Of a stretch of 64,000 nt of DNA, positions 41,185-50,054 are shown piece by piece. Location of the stretch: assembly GCA_001315925.1 (NCBI GenBank), contig BBBF01000005.1, positions 1 through 64,000 of the forward strand. Reading direction: 5' to 3'. A program made the position numbers and the translations under genes. This DNA is from Thermocladium modestius JCM 10088 (GTDB lineage: Archaea; Thermoproteota; Thermoprotei; Thermoproteales; Thermocladiaceae). The notes below the pieces were generated by a model, which was not told the DNA's origin, made no database searches, and worked only from the letters and a program-made list of their open reading frames with translations. The first letter of the stretch is position 1, and every line of letters begins with the position of its first letter.

Positions 41185-41870
41185 GTGTACCCGCTTTTGA
41201 GGGATGTGGTGAGGGTTAACGATGATGCCGTCAAGAAGGTGGTCGAGGAATACGTCAAGTCGGCCATATTGACATTCTGGGGGGGAGACATAGTTGTGAT
41301 CCCACGAGGAGGAGTCAATGCATCGCCAAGCATGGTATCATCATTCGACTTCTGTCCCCTCAAGCGTGGGTGGAGCATAGGTACGGCGTGATGATAACCA
41401 AGACAGCCTGGCTCCACCGCATAGCCTTTGGTGAGCTGGCTCATGCTCAATATCAAGATTACTTGAGATCAACCCTTGGCAAGACCGTGATTTCCGAGAT
41501 GAAGATAGAGGATGACGATGTGGTTGGGAAGCCGGATGTCGTTGTGTACAACGATGATGACACGATAGATGTGCTTGAGCTCAAAACCGGGAAACCACAC
41601 CCAGCCCACCGCATTCAGGTACTGACCTACGTCGGTCTACTCAATGAGGAGGTGAACGATGCTGAATTGATCTACATGAACATGCGGGAGCAGGTCAACG
41701 TGACCCAGAGCGACGTGATCGATGCAATAAGGCGGGTCAAGCAGGTCAAGATCATGCTATCAGCTCAATCCCCCCCGCCGCAGAGGAACTGCGGGGATTG
41801 CCCATTGAGAGGGGTATGCAAGAAAATACACGAAACCCCCCCCATAATTAGAAGCATGATGCCGCGGTGA
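41185..41870 (+). CDS. Stand-alone Cas4-like RecB nuclease
   Basis: PD-(D/E)xK nuclease of about 230 residues. SSFDFCPLKAWVEHRYG holds the first cluster Cys, GKPDVVVY and DVLELKTGK the nuclease D and E-x-K, RIQVLTYVGLL the Q-x3-Y motif, and NCGDCPLRGVCKKI the last three Cys. These define Cas4 and related [4Fe-4S] exonucleases. No cas1, cas2 or array is nearby. The frame is broken near 41363 (AAGCGTGG, one G short). TATA-like AATCTTTATATTGG (41150) supports a GTG start at 41185; an upstream TTG at 41080 is open too. Confidence 0.78.
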
Positions 41871-42225
41871 TCGCTCTACCATGCTGAATTGAATAACATG
41901 AAAACGCGAAAACTGCGATCCTGGACAAATATGCCTTCCTCTCCTTAATGGAGCGAGGCTTGCTGTCTTTTTGCTATTCCTGGAGCCCAAATGCTGGCTC
42001 TGTCCTCCAACAAATAAAATGCCTGGAGAGAGCAAGCTAGACCTAGGTGCCTAGACAAGGGAGCCTAACGTGATTTTGATTCTCCATTTTTGGCCTGGAT
42101 TTTAAGGGGAGGCAAGCATTTAAGAATGGATTAAATCCATTCTTTCCCTTATTTCTTGAATCATTGTTTATTATTTTTTGCCAATATTCAAAAAGATTTA
42201 ATACTGTTTAATGCATTTCACCCTT
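41871..42225. other. Intergenic region, mostly featureless
   Basis: About 350 bases without a convincing gene. It contains short inverted sequences, a T-rich stretch (GTCTTTTTGC near 41968), the perfect palindrome described separately, and AAAAGATTTAATAC before the next start. Confidence 0.5.
42122..42144. promoter_or_regulatory. Perfect 11-base inverted repeat
   Basis: Arms AAGAATGGATT and AATCCATTCTT flank one A. The site is about 80 bases before the next coding start and could be an operator or a bidirectional hairpin. Confidence 0.6.
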
Positions 42226-42678
42226 ATGAATGTGAGAGACTTGGGAGCGTCTATCGCATTCACTATGGTGATATTATTGATTGCCATCCTATTGTTAAGG
42301 GCTGTCGGCAGTAGCCCGGCTGAAATAATGGTTATAGCGCTGGTGGAGGTATTGTTTGGACTAGTGATTGGTTATTTCATGCTCGGCAGGTTCGCTGGCC
42401 TCAGGTCTAGGCTAGGCGAGCTAACGCTTAGGTATAGGCTGCTCCTCAGGAATGGGTTCTTCATAGGATCCGGCGACAAGGCAGTAAGCGGTGATCTGGC
42501 CATGATAGATTACTACATGAAACGATATTACAGCTGGGTGAAATATAAGGTAGAGGTTCATGGCTATGATGCAGTGCTGTATGCGAGCCTCGATTTGGAT
42601 TCCGGCATTAGGCTAATAAATTCGCTCAACAGTGAATTATCCGTTCTTAACATAAATGAATATAGAACTTTCTCCTAA
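42226..42678 (+). CDS. Two-TM membrane protein with soluble tail
   Basis: Unrecognised 150-residue protein. MNVRDLGASIAF starts at ATG 42226, after the TATA-like GATTTAATAC; an in-frame ATG at 42211 is open. Two TM helices (MVILLIAILLLRAVG, MVIALVEVLFGLVIGYFML) are followed by a cytoplasmic domain with RYRLLLRNGFFIGSGDK and SWVKYKVEVHGYDAVLYASL. Intact, no long G/C run. Confidence 0.6.
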   Translation: MNVRDLGASIAFTMVILLIAILLLRAVGSSPAEIMVIALVEVLFGLVIGYFMLGRFAGLRSRLGELTLRYRLLLRNGFFIGSGDKAVSGDLAMIDYYMKRYYSWVKYKVEVHGYDAVLYASLDLDSGIRLINSLNSELSVLNINEYRTFS

Positions 42679-42725
42679 CCATCACGGCCCGAGATTCTTT
42701 AATTACTAGATAATGAAATTGATCG

Positions 42726-42777
42726 CGTCAGATGTAATACCACTCCTCATCTCTCAGTGGTCTGGTGATCATCACTG
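42726..42777 (-). ncRNA. Candidate C/D box sRNA 1
   Basis: On the minus strand, box C GTGATGA (42775-42769) is followed by 11 bases, box D' CTGA, a short spacer, a C'-like AGATGA, a 15-base guide, and box D CTGA (42731-42728). Total length about 50, typical of archaeal C/D sRNAs. Guide 1 (TCACCAGACCA) would match UGGUCUGGUGA; guide 2 ends GTGGTATTACAT, of which nine bases match the 16S rRNA segment GUAAUACCA, a weak match. Confidence 0.55.
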
Positions 42778-42978
42778 GCGATTTCATATGTTACTGTAAT
42801 TTAAGGATTTCCATTCGCCTAGGCTGATCGCCCCACGGGCTGGGAAGATTATTCCCATAAGCGGCCCATCGATTAAAGCCTAAAAATTCACGTGGCGTAG
42901 GCACGATGCTCGTACCATAGATCACTCCATTAGGTGAGGAACCCGGCAGAGAAGTAATGTTGATCCATCTCTAAGATT
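42778..42978. other. Spacer between the two sRNAs
   Basis: About 200 bases between candidate C/D RNAs with no ORF. Short self-complementary parts exist, but no third C/D RNA, tRNA or H/ACA RNA could be supported. Confidence 0.35.
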
Positions 42979-43033
42979 GATCAGCGTTCAAATCCCTCAG
43001 TCACAGCTCAGTTAGTGATCTATCATCACTGAT
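42979..43033 (-). ncRNA. C/D box sRNA 2, guide for tRNA C56 methylation
   Basis: On the minus strand, box C GTGATGA (43029-43023), 11-base guide 1, D' CTGA (43011-43008), C'-like TGTGACTGA, guide 2 GGGATTTGAACG (42996-42985), and D CTGA (42984-42981). Flanks GATCA and TCAATC could pair. Guide 2 is exactly complementary to a tRNA T-arm, CGTTCAAATCCC, and the base opposite the fifth guide position from box D is the C of TTC, that is C56. Pyrobaculum is known to use such an sRNP for Cm56 in place of the protein enzyme aTrm56. Confidence 0.75.
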
Positions 43034-43108
43034 CTTTTAATTTAATTTAAATCACAAGTGCCGCAAGAGATGCTATCTGGGGGGGCCAGCGCTGGGCTGC
43101 CTCCATGG

Positions 43109-43486
43109 CTATGGGGCCATGAATCTCAGTGCCTTCGGTTGACCCTCCTCGCTCACTATGACCACCGCATTATCGTCGAACGCGACCCAAGTTCCATCAT
43201 GTCTCCTAAACGGTCTCCTTTGTCTCACAACTATGGCCCTTAGCTTTTGCTTTCTGACCTCTGGCCTCCCCTCAACAACGCTCACCACTATCATATCGCC
43301 GACGCCGGCGTTATGTATCTTCCTGTGAACCCCCCCATGTGATCTATTGCCTATTACGCTTATGACCCTGGCCACCTTAGCTCCGCTGTTGTCCACCACT
43401 GATACTAAACTATTGGCAAAAACGCCGGGAGTCACGTGGTATCTATGAGACACTCCCACTGTCTTAGGGCCTCCTCTCTTCGCCAT
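43109..43486 (-). CDS. rpl14p: Ribosomal protein uL14 (L14P)
   Basis: Intact 125-residue large-subunit protein. [20 protein letters not shown], then [40 protein letters not shown] and [16 protein letters not shown] are the L14 blocks. ATG at 43486. One G7 gives SHGGVHRK, where one Gly may be extra in a variable loop. No other ribosomal genes adjoin, unlike the usual archaeal operon. Two sRNAs lie directly downstream on the same strand and may be transcribed with it. Confidence 0.93.
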   Translation of the reverse strand: MAKRGGPKTVGVSHRYHVTPGVFANSLVSVVDNSGAKVARVISVIGNRSHGGVHRKIHNAGVGDMIVVSVVEGRPEVRKQKLRAIVVRQRRPFRRHDGTWVAFDDNAVVIVSEEGQPKALRFMAP

Positions 43487-43523
43487 GGCATGACGTAGAC
43501 AGCCGCTTTTTAAAATTTATCCT

Positions 43524-44927
43524 TCAGCCCGGCATCGATGACGTTGAGTTACCGCTGGATCCCAAATGGTTTGCTCTCATTCTCTCAATCAATGCTAGAT
43601 CCAGCTTTGTCAGCATTAAATAATTGAAAGCCATCGGGCAATAAACGTGGACTCTCCATGAGTAATAGGCGATTTCCACTAATGTGGAATTATCCTCGAT
43701 GCTCTGCTTAAGCTCGTTTAGGTAGTTCCCGCATAGGTTGAGGTATTGGTAAGCCAGGGAGGCATTTCCTATTGTTATATTGAACATGCGGCTCAGCTCC
43801 TCACGCATGGGTTCTGGAATTGGTACTCCGACTATGTTGGATGATACCCCCCCTTGGCTTTCCCTCAGCGATTCTATGAATGCCTCATAATTTGATAGAT
43901 TCATCATGGCTGATGCTACATTGAACTGCGAAGAAACATTGAGCCAAAGAGACCTCAATCCTCCATGTCCTATCTTAGTTAATAACCGCAGCTCATTTTC
44001 CACCTGCTGTAGCTGGGTCTCGTTGAGCCCATTGCCCTCAATGTCTCGAGATGAATTTATGTAATTGTAAATGCTGTTCAATTCGCTGGAGTATTGGCTG
44101 GCATTTATGCCGGCTTGTCTAGCGAGCCCTATCAGCGAGGCAAGTAACTTGGCTTTCCCGTTCATAGATGCCAAGCCAACTATATTTCCGCTTGAAAGAT
44201 ACTCTGAGAAAGTGACGTTTAGATAATTAATTAATCCCTTCATGCTGGCCATCACTGCGGCTTCAGCTGCCTTTCCATATTGGGATTTAATTATGTAGGT
44301 CACGGATCTCAGCGAACCGGTTGAGTTATCTGCAATGAACTTCCCGAGAAGCTTGGCAGTGATGCCGTAAATCGATGAATTATAGCTCGCAATGGCTTCC
44401 GAATATGCCATTAAGTATATCTCCCTGGCCTTGGCAATGAATGATTCATTGCATGAGGCTGATCTCAACGCGTTAGATGCAGACAGGACCAGCGAGGCAT
44501 TGCCCAGCCTCGTTCCAATCTCCTTGGCGTAGTTGAGGTAAGCATATGCGATTCCAATATTGAGGGGGCAAAATAGTTCTGGTTCAGAGTTGGGTGGGTT
44601 CTTTATAATGGAATAGAAGATAGATCGCTCCATATTTATGGCCTCCACGCTGTAATTGAGCGCGGCTTGACAATTGGATTCGTTTAAGTAAGTCTCTGCC
44701 TTGTAGTTAAGGCTCAGCGCCATGGATAGAGTCGAGTTAGGATAAATGAATGGTCCCAGGCTTTGTAGTTCGCCGTAAAATGCCTTTCCTATCATTATGT
44801 TGACCGCCGCCGCATTACAGATGCCTTGGGAGTTAGCCGACGTCGAGTTGGCCTGCGAAGCCATTAAGGCCGCTCCCATGAATAATGCTGCCAGCGCCAT
44901 CATCGCAGCGGCCCGCCCGACGCTCAT
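43524..44927 (-). CDS. Secreted Asn/Ser-rich helical glycoprotein
   Basis: Unrecognised 467-residue exported protein. A signal peptide (AAAMMALAALFMGAALMASQA) is followed by an all-helical domain rich in Ala, Leu, Asn and Ser with over a dozen N-x-S/T sequons and a few Cys. No C-terminal anchor. Intact; a single in-frame C7 at about 43850 (SQGGVSS). It is the last of three surface-related genes on this strand. Confidence 0.65.
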   Translation of the reverse strand: MSVGRAAAMMALAALFMGAALMASQANSTSANSQGICNAAAVNIMIGKAFYGELQSLGPFIYPNSTLSMALSLNYKAETYLNESNCQAALNYSVEAINMERSIFYSIIKNPPNSEPELFCPLNIGIAYAYLNYAKEIGTRLGNASLVLSASNALRSASCNESFIAKAREIYLMAYSEAIASYNSSIYGITAKLLGKFIADNSTGSLRSVTYIIKSQYGKAAEAAVMASMKGLINYLNVTFSEYLSSGNIVGLASMNGKAKLLASLIGLARQAGINASQYSSELNSIYNYINSSRDIEGNGLNETQLQQVENELRLLTKIGHGGLRSLWLNVSSQFNVASAMMNLSNYEAFIESLRESQGGVSSNIVGVPIPEPMREELSRMFNITIGNASLAYQYLNLCGNYLNELKQSIEDNSTLVEIAYYSWRVHVYCPMAFNYLMLTKLDLALIERMRANHLGSSGNSTSSMPG

Positions 44928-45015
44928 GCGTGTAGCCGCGAGTTACCCCTTTATTAGGGATGCTAATATGGCAATTCATGAAACCTATTGAGAAACGCTG
45001 GTTTCATCTTAGTCC

Positions 45016-45975
45016 TTACCTTAGGATAACCTTATTCTGGCCTCCTACCTTTTCCACTCTAACCAATCCCCTTTCCTGCAGTCGCTGAACGTGTCTCCAC
45101 AGCGTGGTTTTCGGTATATTAGTCAATTGCTGCAGCTGCGATTGATACAGCGAGCCTCCGTTTTCCCTCAACGCATTCAATATTGCCTGATCCACGTCGT
45201 CCAACGCCTCCAAGACAGGTCTATTCTGCTTCCTCCTCCAATATGCCACCAACGCTCCGATAGCGACTAGAATGGCCACGGTAACTATTATCGCTAAATC
45301 CCTGGTTTCCCCGCCGGCTCCGCTGCTTTGGGTCAATGTGGATGCCCGAGTTGTTGGAGTTGATGATTGGCTCTTAGACGATGCCTCAGTTGATGAGGTG
45401 ACTGGCGGTACCACGGCAGATGATGTGGATGTTGTTGGCGATGTTGATTGAGGCGATGCTGTTCGAGTCACCGGCGTGGCGGTAGTAGCCGTGGTCGATG
45501 TGGTGAGCGATTTGTTTTGTTGCGTCGCGGGAACATATACGTACTGTATCCCGTATTGCCCCGGCGGCAGCATGACCTCCACCGAGTTATTGATCCTCTC
45601 GTAACTCAGCACAGTGCTGGGTAGGTTGAGTATCACTATGTTGCTTGGAAACGCTAGGCCGAATTTTATGGGGGGGCTCGTCAAGTTAAAGTAGTAAGTC
45701 AGCGTTTCTTGGTTGATAGTATAATTAGCATAATAAAGCACCGATACATACCCGCCTCCAAACGCAAATATTGATAGGGAACCATTGGAGTATAGGCTGG
45801 CGGGTATTAATGAACCATCGCTATCGTTGACCACCTCCAAGGTTCCCTGTATGGGCTGGGACGGTAGGTTCACCGTCACCAGCGTGGAGTTCGGATTAAG
45901 GTAAATAGTGTAATTTATGAATGGCACCCCGCTTGCCTTTATCGTCACCAGCAATGCAATCATCATCTCCAGCAT
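45016..45975 (-). CDS. Transmembrane winged-helix regulator with ectodomain
   Basis: Intact 319-residue one-component sensor. An N-terminal signal/anchor precedes a beta-rich ectodomain of about 140 residues, a Ser/Thr-rich stalk of 70 residues (TATTATPVTRTASPQSTSPT), a TM helix (LAIIVTVAILVAIGALVAYW) and an intracellular MarR/ArsR-like winged helix (VDQAILNALRENGGSLYQSQ, IPKTTLWRHVQRLQERGLV). It should carry an extracellular signal straight to DNA without a phosphorelay. It sits between two genes for secreted proteins, which it may regulate. Confidence 0.78.
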   Translation of the reverse strand: MLEMMIALLVTIKASGVPFINYTIYLNPNSTLVTVNLPSQPIQGTLEVVNDSDGSLIPASLYSNGSLSIFAFGGGYVSVLYYANYTINQETLTYYFNLTSPPIKFGLAFPSNIVILNLPSTVLSYERINNSVEVMLPPGQYGIQYVYVPATQQNKSLTTSTTATTATPVTRTASPQSTSPTTSTSSAVVPPVTSSTEASSKSQSSTPTTRASTLTQSSGAGGETRDLAIIVTVAILVAIGALVAYWRRKQNRPVLEALDDVDQAILNALRENGGSLYQSQLQQLTNIPKTTLWRHVQRLQERGLVRVEKVGGQNKVILR

Positions 45976-46162
45976 GGAACTACGGTCGATTCCTTAGTTT
46001 AAAACTTTCCCCCCCATACATTAACAAATCACGCCCTTTAAGATAGATGCCTCTCCCCCCCAAATAGGACAAGCTTTCCAGCGGCTGTCCCTGCCCGATT
46101 GAAATGCCTCAATCCGCCCGCTTTCCTGAAAATGGGTATTACATTATGAGGCTCATTGCCCT

Positions 46163-47274
46163 TCAAGTTAGCCTGCAAATGCTCGTTGACGCGTTGAATA
46201 AAGGAGCCTCCACTATGGACGAGTCGTTGTAGAAGTCATACTCGGTCAGGTATCCGCCCAATATTAACGATCCATTTATTAAAGCAATGCCGGTGGGCGG
46301 CGACTTATAATCATAGATGGGTATAGTAATGTAATCGCCATAAGCCGGGTTAATGAATTGAAGGGTTACCTCCGTATCGTAGAAGGATTCGCCCAAGCAC
46401 GATGCGCTGGCAATGGTTCCATTTCCATAGATGAAAAGCAAGGAATTGTACTGCAAGGGGGGGCCATATGGAAGCAATCGCTCGATTCCATAAATGGAAA
46501 GCCCAAATCCGGTCATGTTGCCAACGGTAAAGTTGACTCCATAGCTGGCACTGAACTCCACGCTTCCATCCACGACGCTGGATAGGTGTAGATATATGTA
46601 TTTGCCATAATATGGGAACGAGGCTCCATTAAAGTAAGTCGCAACGGCGATATGCGTTTGCCTGTAGATAAATCATTGCCCAGCCAAGCATAGAGGACGA
46701 CATGCATTGGCATCGGCACTCCATAGTAATTGCCCACCCGATGCCATAAACTATATGTATGGTTGTTTTCGCCCAGCAGGACGCCGCCTACCCTGGAAAG
46801 ATTCCCCAGCAGCGATCCAAGGCTTTCATTTCCTGTTCTGAACCCAAACAGCACTGATAATGGGTATCTGCCTCCGCTTCCTATAACCACCGTCCAAGAA
46901 TTAACGGCGTTCAGCTCATCTCTCCCTATGCATACATGCCACTCGATTCCCCCCGTGGAGTTGGACACTGCCCAGTCCGTTACATGAATTGATCCACCAT
47001 ATATGATCAAGGATAAATTCTCGTTTTCCAGTCCAAACCATGGAGGCACGGTTCTCGATATGAGCTCAATGGATCTATACAAAACAGGGTTCGACCCATT
47101 AAGTTCGCTCAATACAGAGTTGGGCAACGATGCATAGGTCAAGTTGAGCGATATGGAGTAATTGAGGCAAGGCGTTGAGACCGGCGGTATTATGACCGGT
47201 ATCAATGCTGCATGAAGTGATATGCCCATTGACGCAACTAATATGGCCACAGCCACAATCAACGGCCTCCACAT
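46163..47274 (-). CDS. Secreted glycoprotein (thermopsin-like features)
   Basis: Exported protein of about 370 residues. Signal peptide MWRPLIVAVAILVASMGISL, followed by a beta-rich domain with GGIEWHVCIGRDELNAVNSW, SYGVNFTVGNMTGFGLSIYG and ITIPIYDYKSPPTGIALING. The general make-up resembles thermopsin-family or related beta-sheet secreted proteins, but no active-site motif is identified. The frame is broken near 46640-46650 (one base). Upstream lies the divergent promoter shared with argS. Confidence 0.55.
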
Positions 47275-47429
47275 AATTCTACATTTTTCACCTTCCTAAA
47301 AACCTTTGTCGCAGTCACCTCCTCCTGCCTCTGAGCGTTGGGGGGGATTCATATATTGGAAATAAATCAGTTGAAAGCTGGTTCGGTGTCGAGGGAATAT
47401 TTATTTAATTTAAAGGAGTCCAGCTATTC
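47275..47429. promoter_or_regulatory. Divergent promoter region before argS
   Basis: Spacer with GAATATTTATTTAATTTAAAGG (47395-47416, about 20-25 bases before the argS ATG), a good TATA candidate, and a G8 near 47340. Confidence 0.5.
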
Positions 47430-49364
47430 ATGATTTATGACCCTGAGGAGCAAGTGGAGATGGATTTCAAGGCATTGTTGGCTGAGTTGGGCAGCGCGAC
47501 TGGGATTGATTTTAGCGGGGGGGTCAAGCCAAGCAGGGCCAGGGAGGGGGGGTTTGGCTTCATGGCAGTTCCCCTCCATACGTATCTGAAGAGCAATCCA
47601 GCATTGCCGATGCCGTGAAATCGCTGCGTCCGCGGGGGGGATTGATAAAGAGCATTGATTTAGTAAATGGCTTTCTCAACATAGATATAGATAATTACGC
47701 ATACGCAGAGTTGGTGATTAATTCTATCCTATCCGCGGGAAGTAAGTACGGCTGGTCCCCCAGGTGCGGGGGGGGTTCTAAGGTTGTTATAGAGCATACG
47801 AGCGCCAATCCAATACACCAGCTGCACACGGGTCATGGCAGAAACATGATAATTGGGGGGGACACGTTATCCCGCCTTCACCGCTTCTGCGGCAGCGAGG
47901 TCAGCACTAGGTTCTACGTCGATGATTGCGGTCCTCAAGTGATGTACATGGCATTAGGATATCAAAGCGCGAAGGGATTAATAAATGAAAGAATCGAGAG
48001 GGGGGGAACGAAGCCGGATAAGGTATTAGGGGGGGCCGTGTATTCCATAACATATGCAATAGGGGGGGAGATCCAGAGGCTATCTACGGCGGAGAAGACC
48101 GTTGAGGGCGATGAGGAGAAGCGCAAGTTAATAGCCGAGAGGGATGAGTGGGTGGGTATACTGGCTAAATGGAGCTCCGAGGATGAAGAGTTGGTGAACG
48201 CGCTTGCCTCATCCCTGGGCGGAGTTAACGTGACTGAGGAGGTGGCAGGTGGGTCAGGGAGTACGAGCGGGAAACCCGGAGATACGGGGCAAGGTGAGGG
48301 AGGGGGATAGAGCGCATATTCGATGGCTTTAAATCTACCCTGAGCTCATTTGGAGTATCATTTGATGCGTTTGATTGGGAATCAGAGATAGCGCTAGACA
48401 CGGGGCTCGCGAAAGCCCTCGTAGATAGAATAGCCGCTGCGGGAGCCGACTATGTGGAGAGACTGGGCGGCGCTGTGACCGTGGATGTGGAGAGGTATGC
48501 CAAGGATCACAACTTAATGAATTCGCTATCCCTACCCAAGTTCCTGCCGAAGGCCATGCTGACGAGAAGCGATGGATCCACTCTATACCTCACCAGGGAT
48601 TTGGCGTATGCCGTTTGGTGTCTGGATTCATGCAGGCCAAGCAGGATAATAAGGGTAATAGGATCGGAGCAAACCCATCCACAAGCACAACTGAGGGTGT
48701 TGCTCCACATGATGGGGGGGTACGACGCCGGGAGAATAATGCATTACTCATACGAGATGGTCAACATGCCTGGAGCCAAAATGAGCAGCAGGAGGGGGCG
48801 GATAGTATCAATGGATGACTTGCTGGAGGAGGCTGAGGAGAGGGTTTGGAAGATAGTGAAGGATAGGCTAGGCAAGGAGGAGGCAGGCAAGGTAGTGAAG
48901 GCTGTGGCGGTGGGAGCCATTCGGTTCTCCTTCCTCTCGATTTCTCCCTTGAAGGTGCTCGAGTTTAACTGGGATAAGCTGCTCGATTTAAAGCAGAACA
49001 GCGGCCCCTTCATTCAATACTCATATGTCCGCGCGTCATCTATACTGGAGAAGGCCGGGTACCCAACCATAACCAGCGTCGCCGCCCCAAAGTCTCTCAG
49101 CGAGGAGGAGGTCAAGCTAATAAGCGACTTGGGGGGGGATTGCCCAGGGCATTGGCGGAGGTATCCTCAAACCTGAGGCTGGAGAACTTGGTGGATTACG
49201 TCAATAGGATGGCCACCGACTTCAACGTATTCTATGAGAAGAACCCGGTCATAAACGCGGAGCCAGAGCTAAGGGATTTCAGGCTGGCACTGGTTACCGC
49301 ATTCCGAATAGCGCTGGGCAACATGATGAATATAATGGGAATACCAATAATAGAGCATATGTAA
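47430..49364 (+). CDS. argS: Arginyl-tRNA synthetase
   Basis: Essential class I aminoacyl-tRNA synthetase of about 640 residues. HTSANPIHQLHTGHGRNMII is the HIGH region, SEVSTRFYVDDCG follows, DGSTLYLTRDLAYAVW is the conserved core, MPGAKMSSRRGRIVSMDDLL the KMSK-equivalent, and an anticodon-binding domain ends the protein. Frame breaks: near 47617 (ALPMP/ KSLRPRG), 48250-48310 (GGGTCAGGG region), and at the G8 near 49132. At least seven G runs are in frame (for example IIGGDTL where IGDTL is expected). Start ATG 47430. The breaks cannot be real nulls in an essential gene. Confidence 0.9.
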
Positions 49365-49430
49365 ATCGATTACGTGATTCGTTCTGGAAAAATCATTTAT
49401 TTAGAAGCGATGCTGGTAATCTGTATTGCT

Positions 49431-49977
49431 TCACTTTCTTAATGGCGCAGTTGATAGCATTGGCATTGGCCTATTGAATACTTCCTGTATTACCGATGCG
49501 AACGCCGCGTACCAAGCCGCCAAAGCCGTTAATATGCCAACATAGCCCCCCAGCCATTGTGTAGCCTAGCCCCAGCAGGAAGAACGTTATCCACAGCAAT
49601 AGGAAAGTTAACCAAAGCGCCCAGCTCAGCTTAAACGTGGCTATCCACATAATGAAGGTGAATATGCCGAAGGCGATTAGCACCGTATTTATCGCGGGGC
49701 TGGGCCCTATCACGTGAAGTCCTATCAATAGTATCGTTGTGAAGAACCACTCCCAGAAGGCCCCGTATGTAAAGAACGCTAGGTAGCCAAATGTATTCCC
49801 GGCCTTGAATTCATATATCGCGGCCACTAGTTGAGCCAAACCGCCGTAGAACGCTGCCAAGCCAAGCACGGCGGTCGAATTGGAGACTAGTCCGGCATTC
49901 ACGGCGCTCAGCACGAGAGTGGTCGTCGCGAAGCCGGACAAGCCAAGCACGGCTGGATTTGCGGTTTTTTGAGACAT
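49431..49977 (-). CDS. AceP/YaaH-type acetate transporter
   Basis: Six-TM acetate/succinate carrier of about 180 residues. [19 protein letters not shown] is the N-terminal family motif; [20 protein letters not shown] and [11 protein letters not shown] follow. The frame changes at a C6 near 49546 (5 expected); [20 protein letters not shown] then completes TM6, with stop at 49431. It is 78 bases downstream of acs on the same strand and has its own A/T-rich leader; the pair suggests acetate uptake and activation. Confidence 0.85.
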
Positions 49978-50054
49978 GTATTTATTGAAATATAGATATT
50001 TTTAAGCTTTGCTTTTTGATAAATATTTAATATTCTCTTATGGTATTATTTAAT

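Noticed and set aside
42985-42996. tRNA gene suggested by CGTTCAAATCCC
   Set aside because: No acceptor, D-arm or anticodon arm surrounds it; it is the complement of a C/D sRNA guide.
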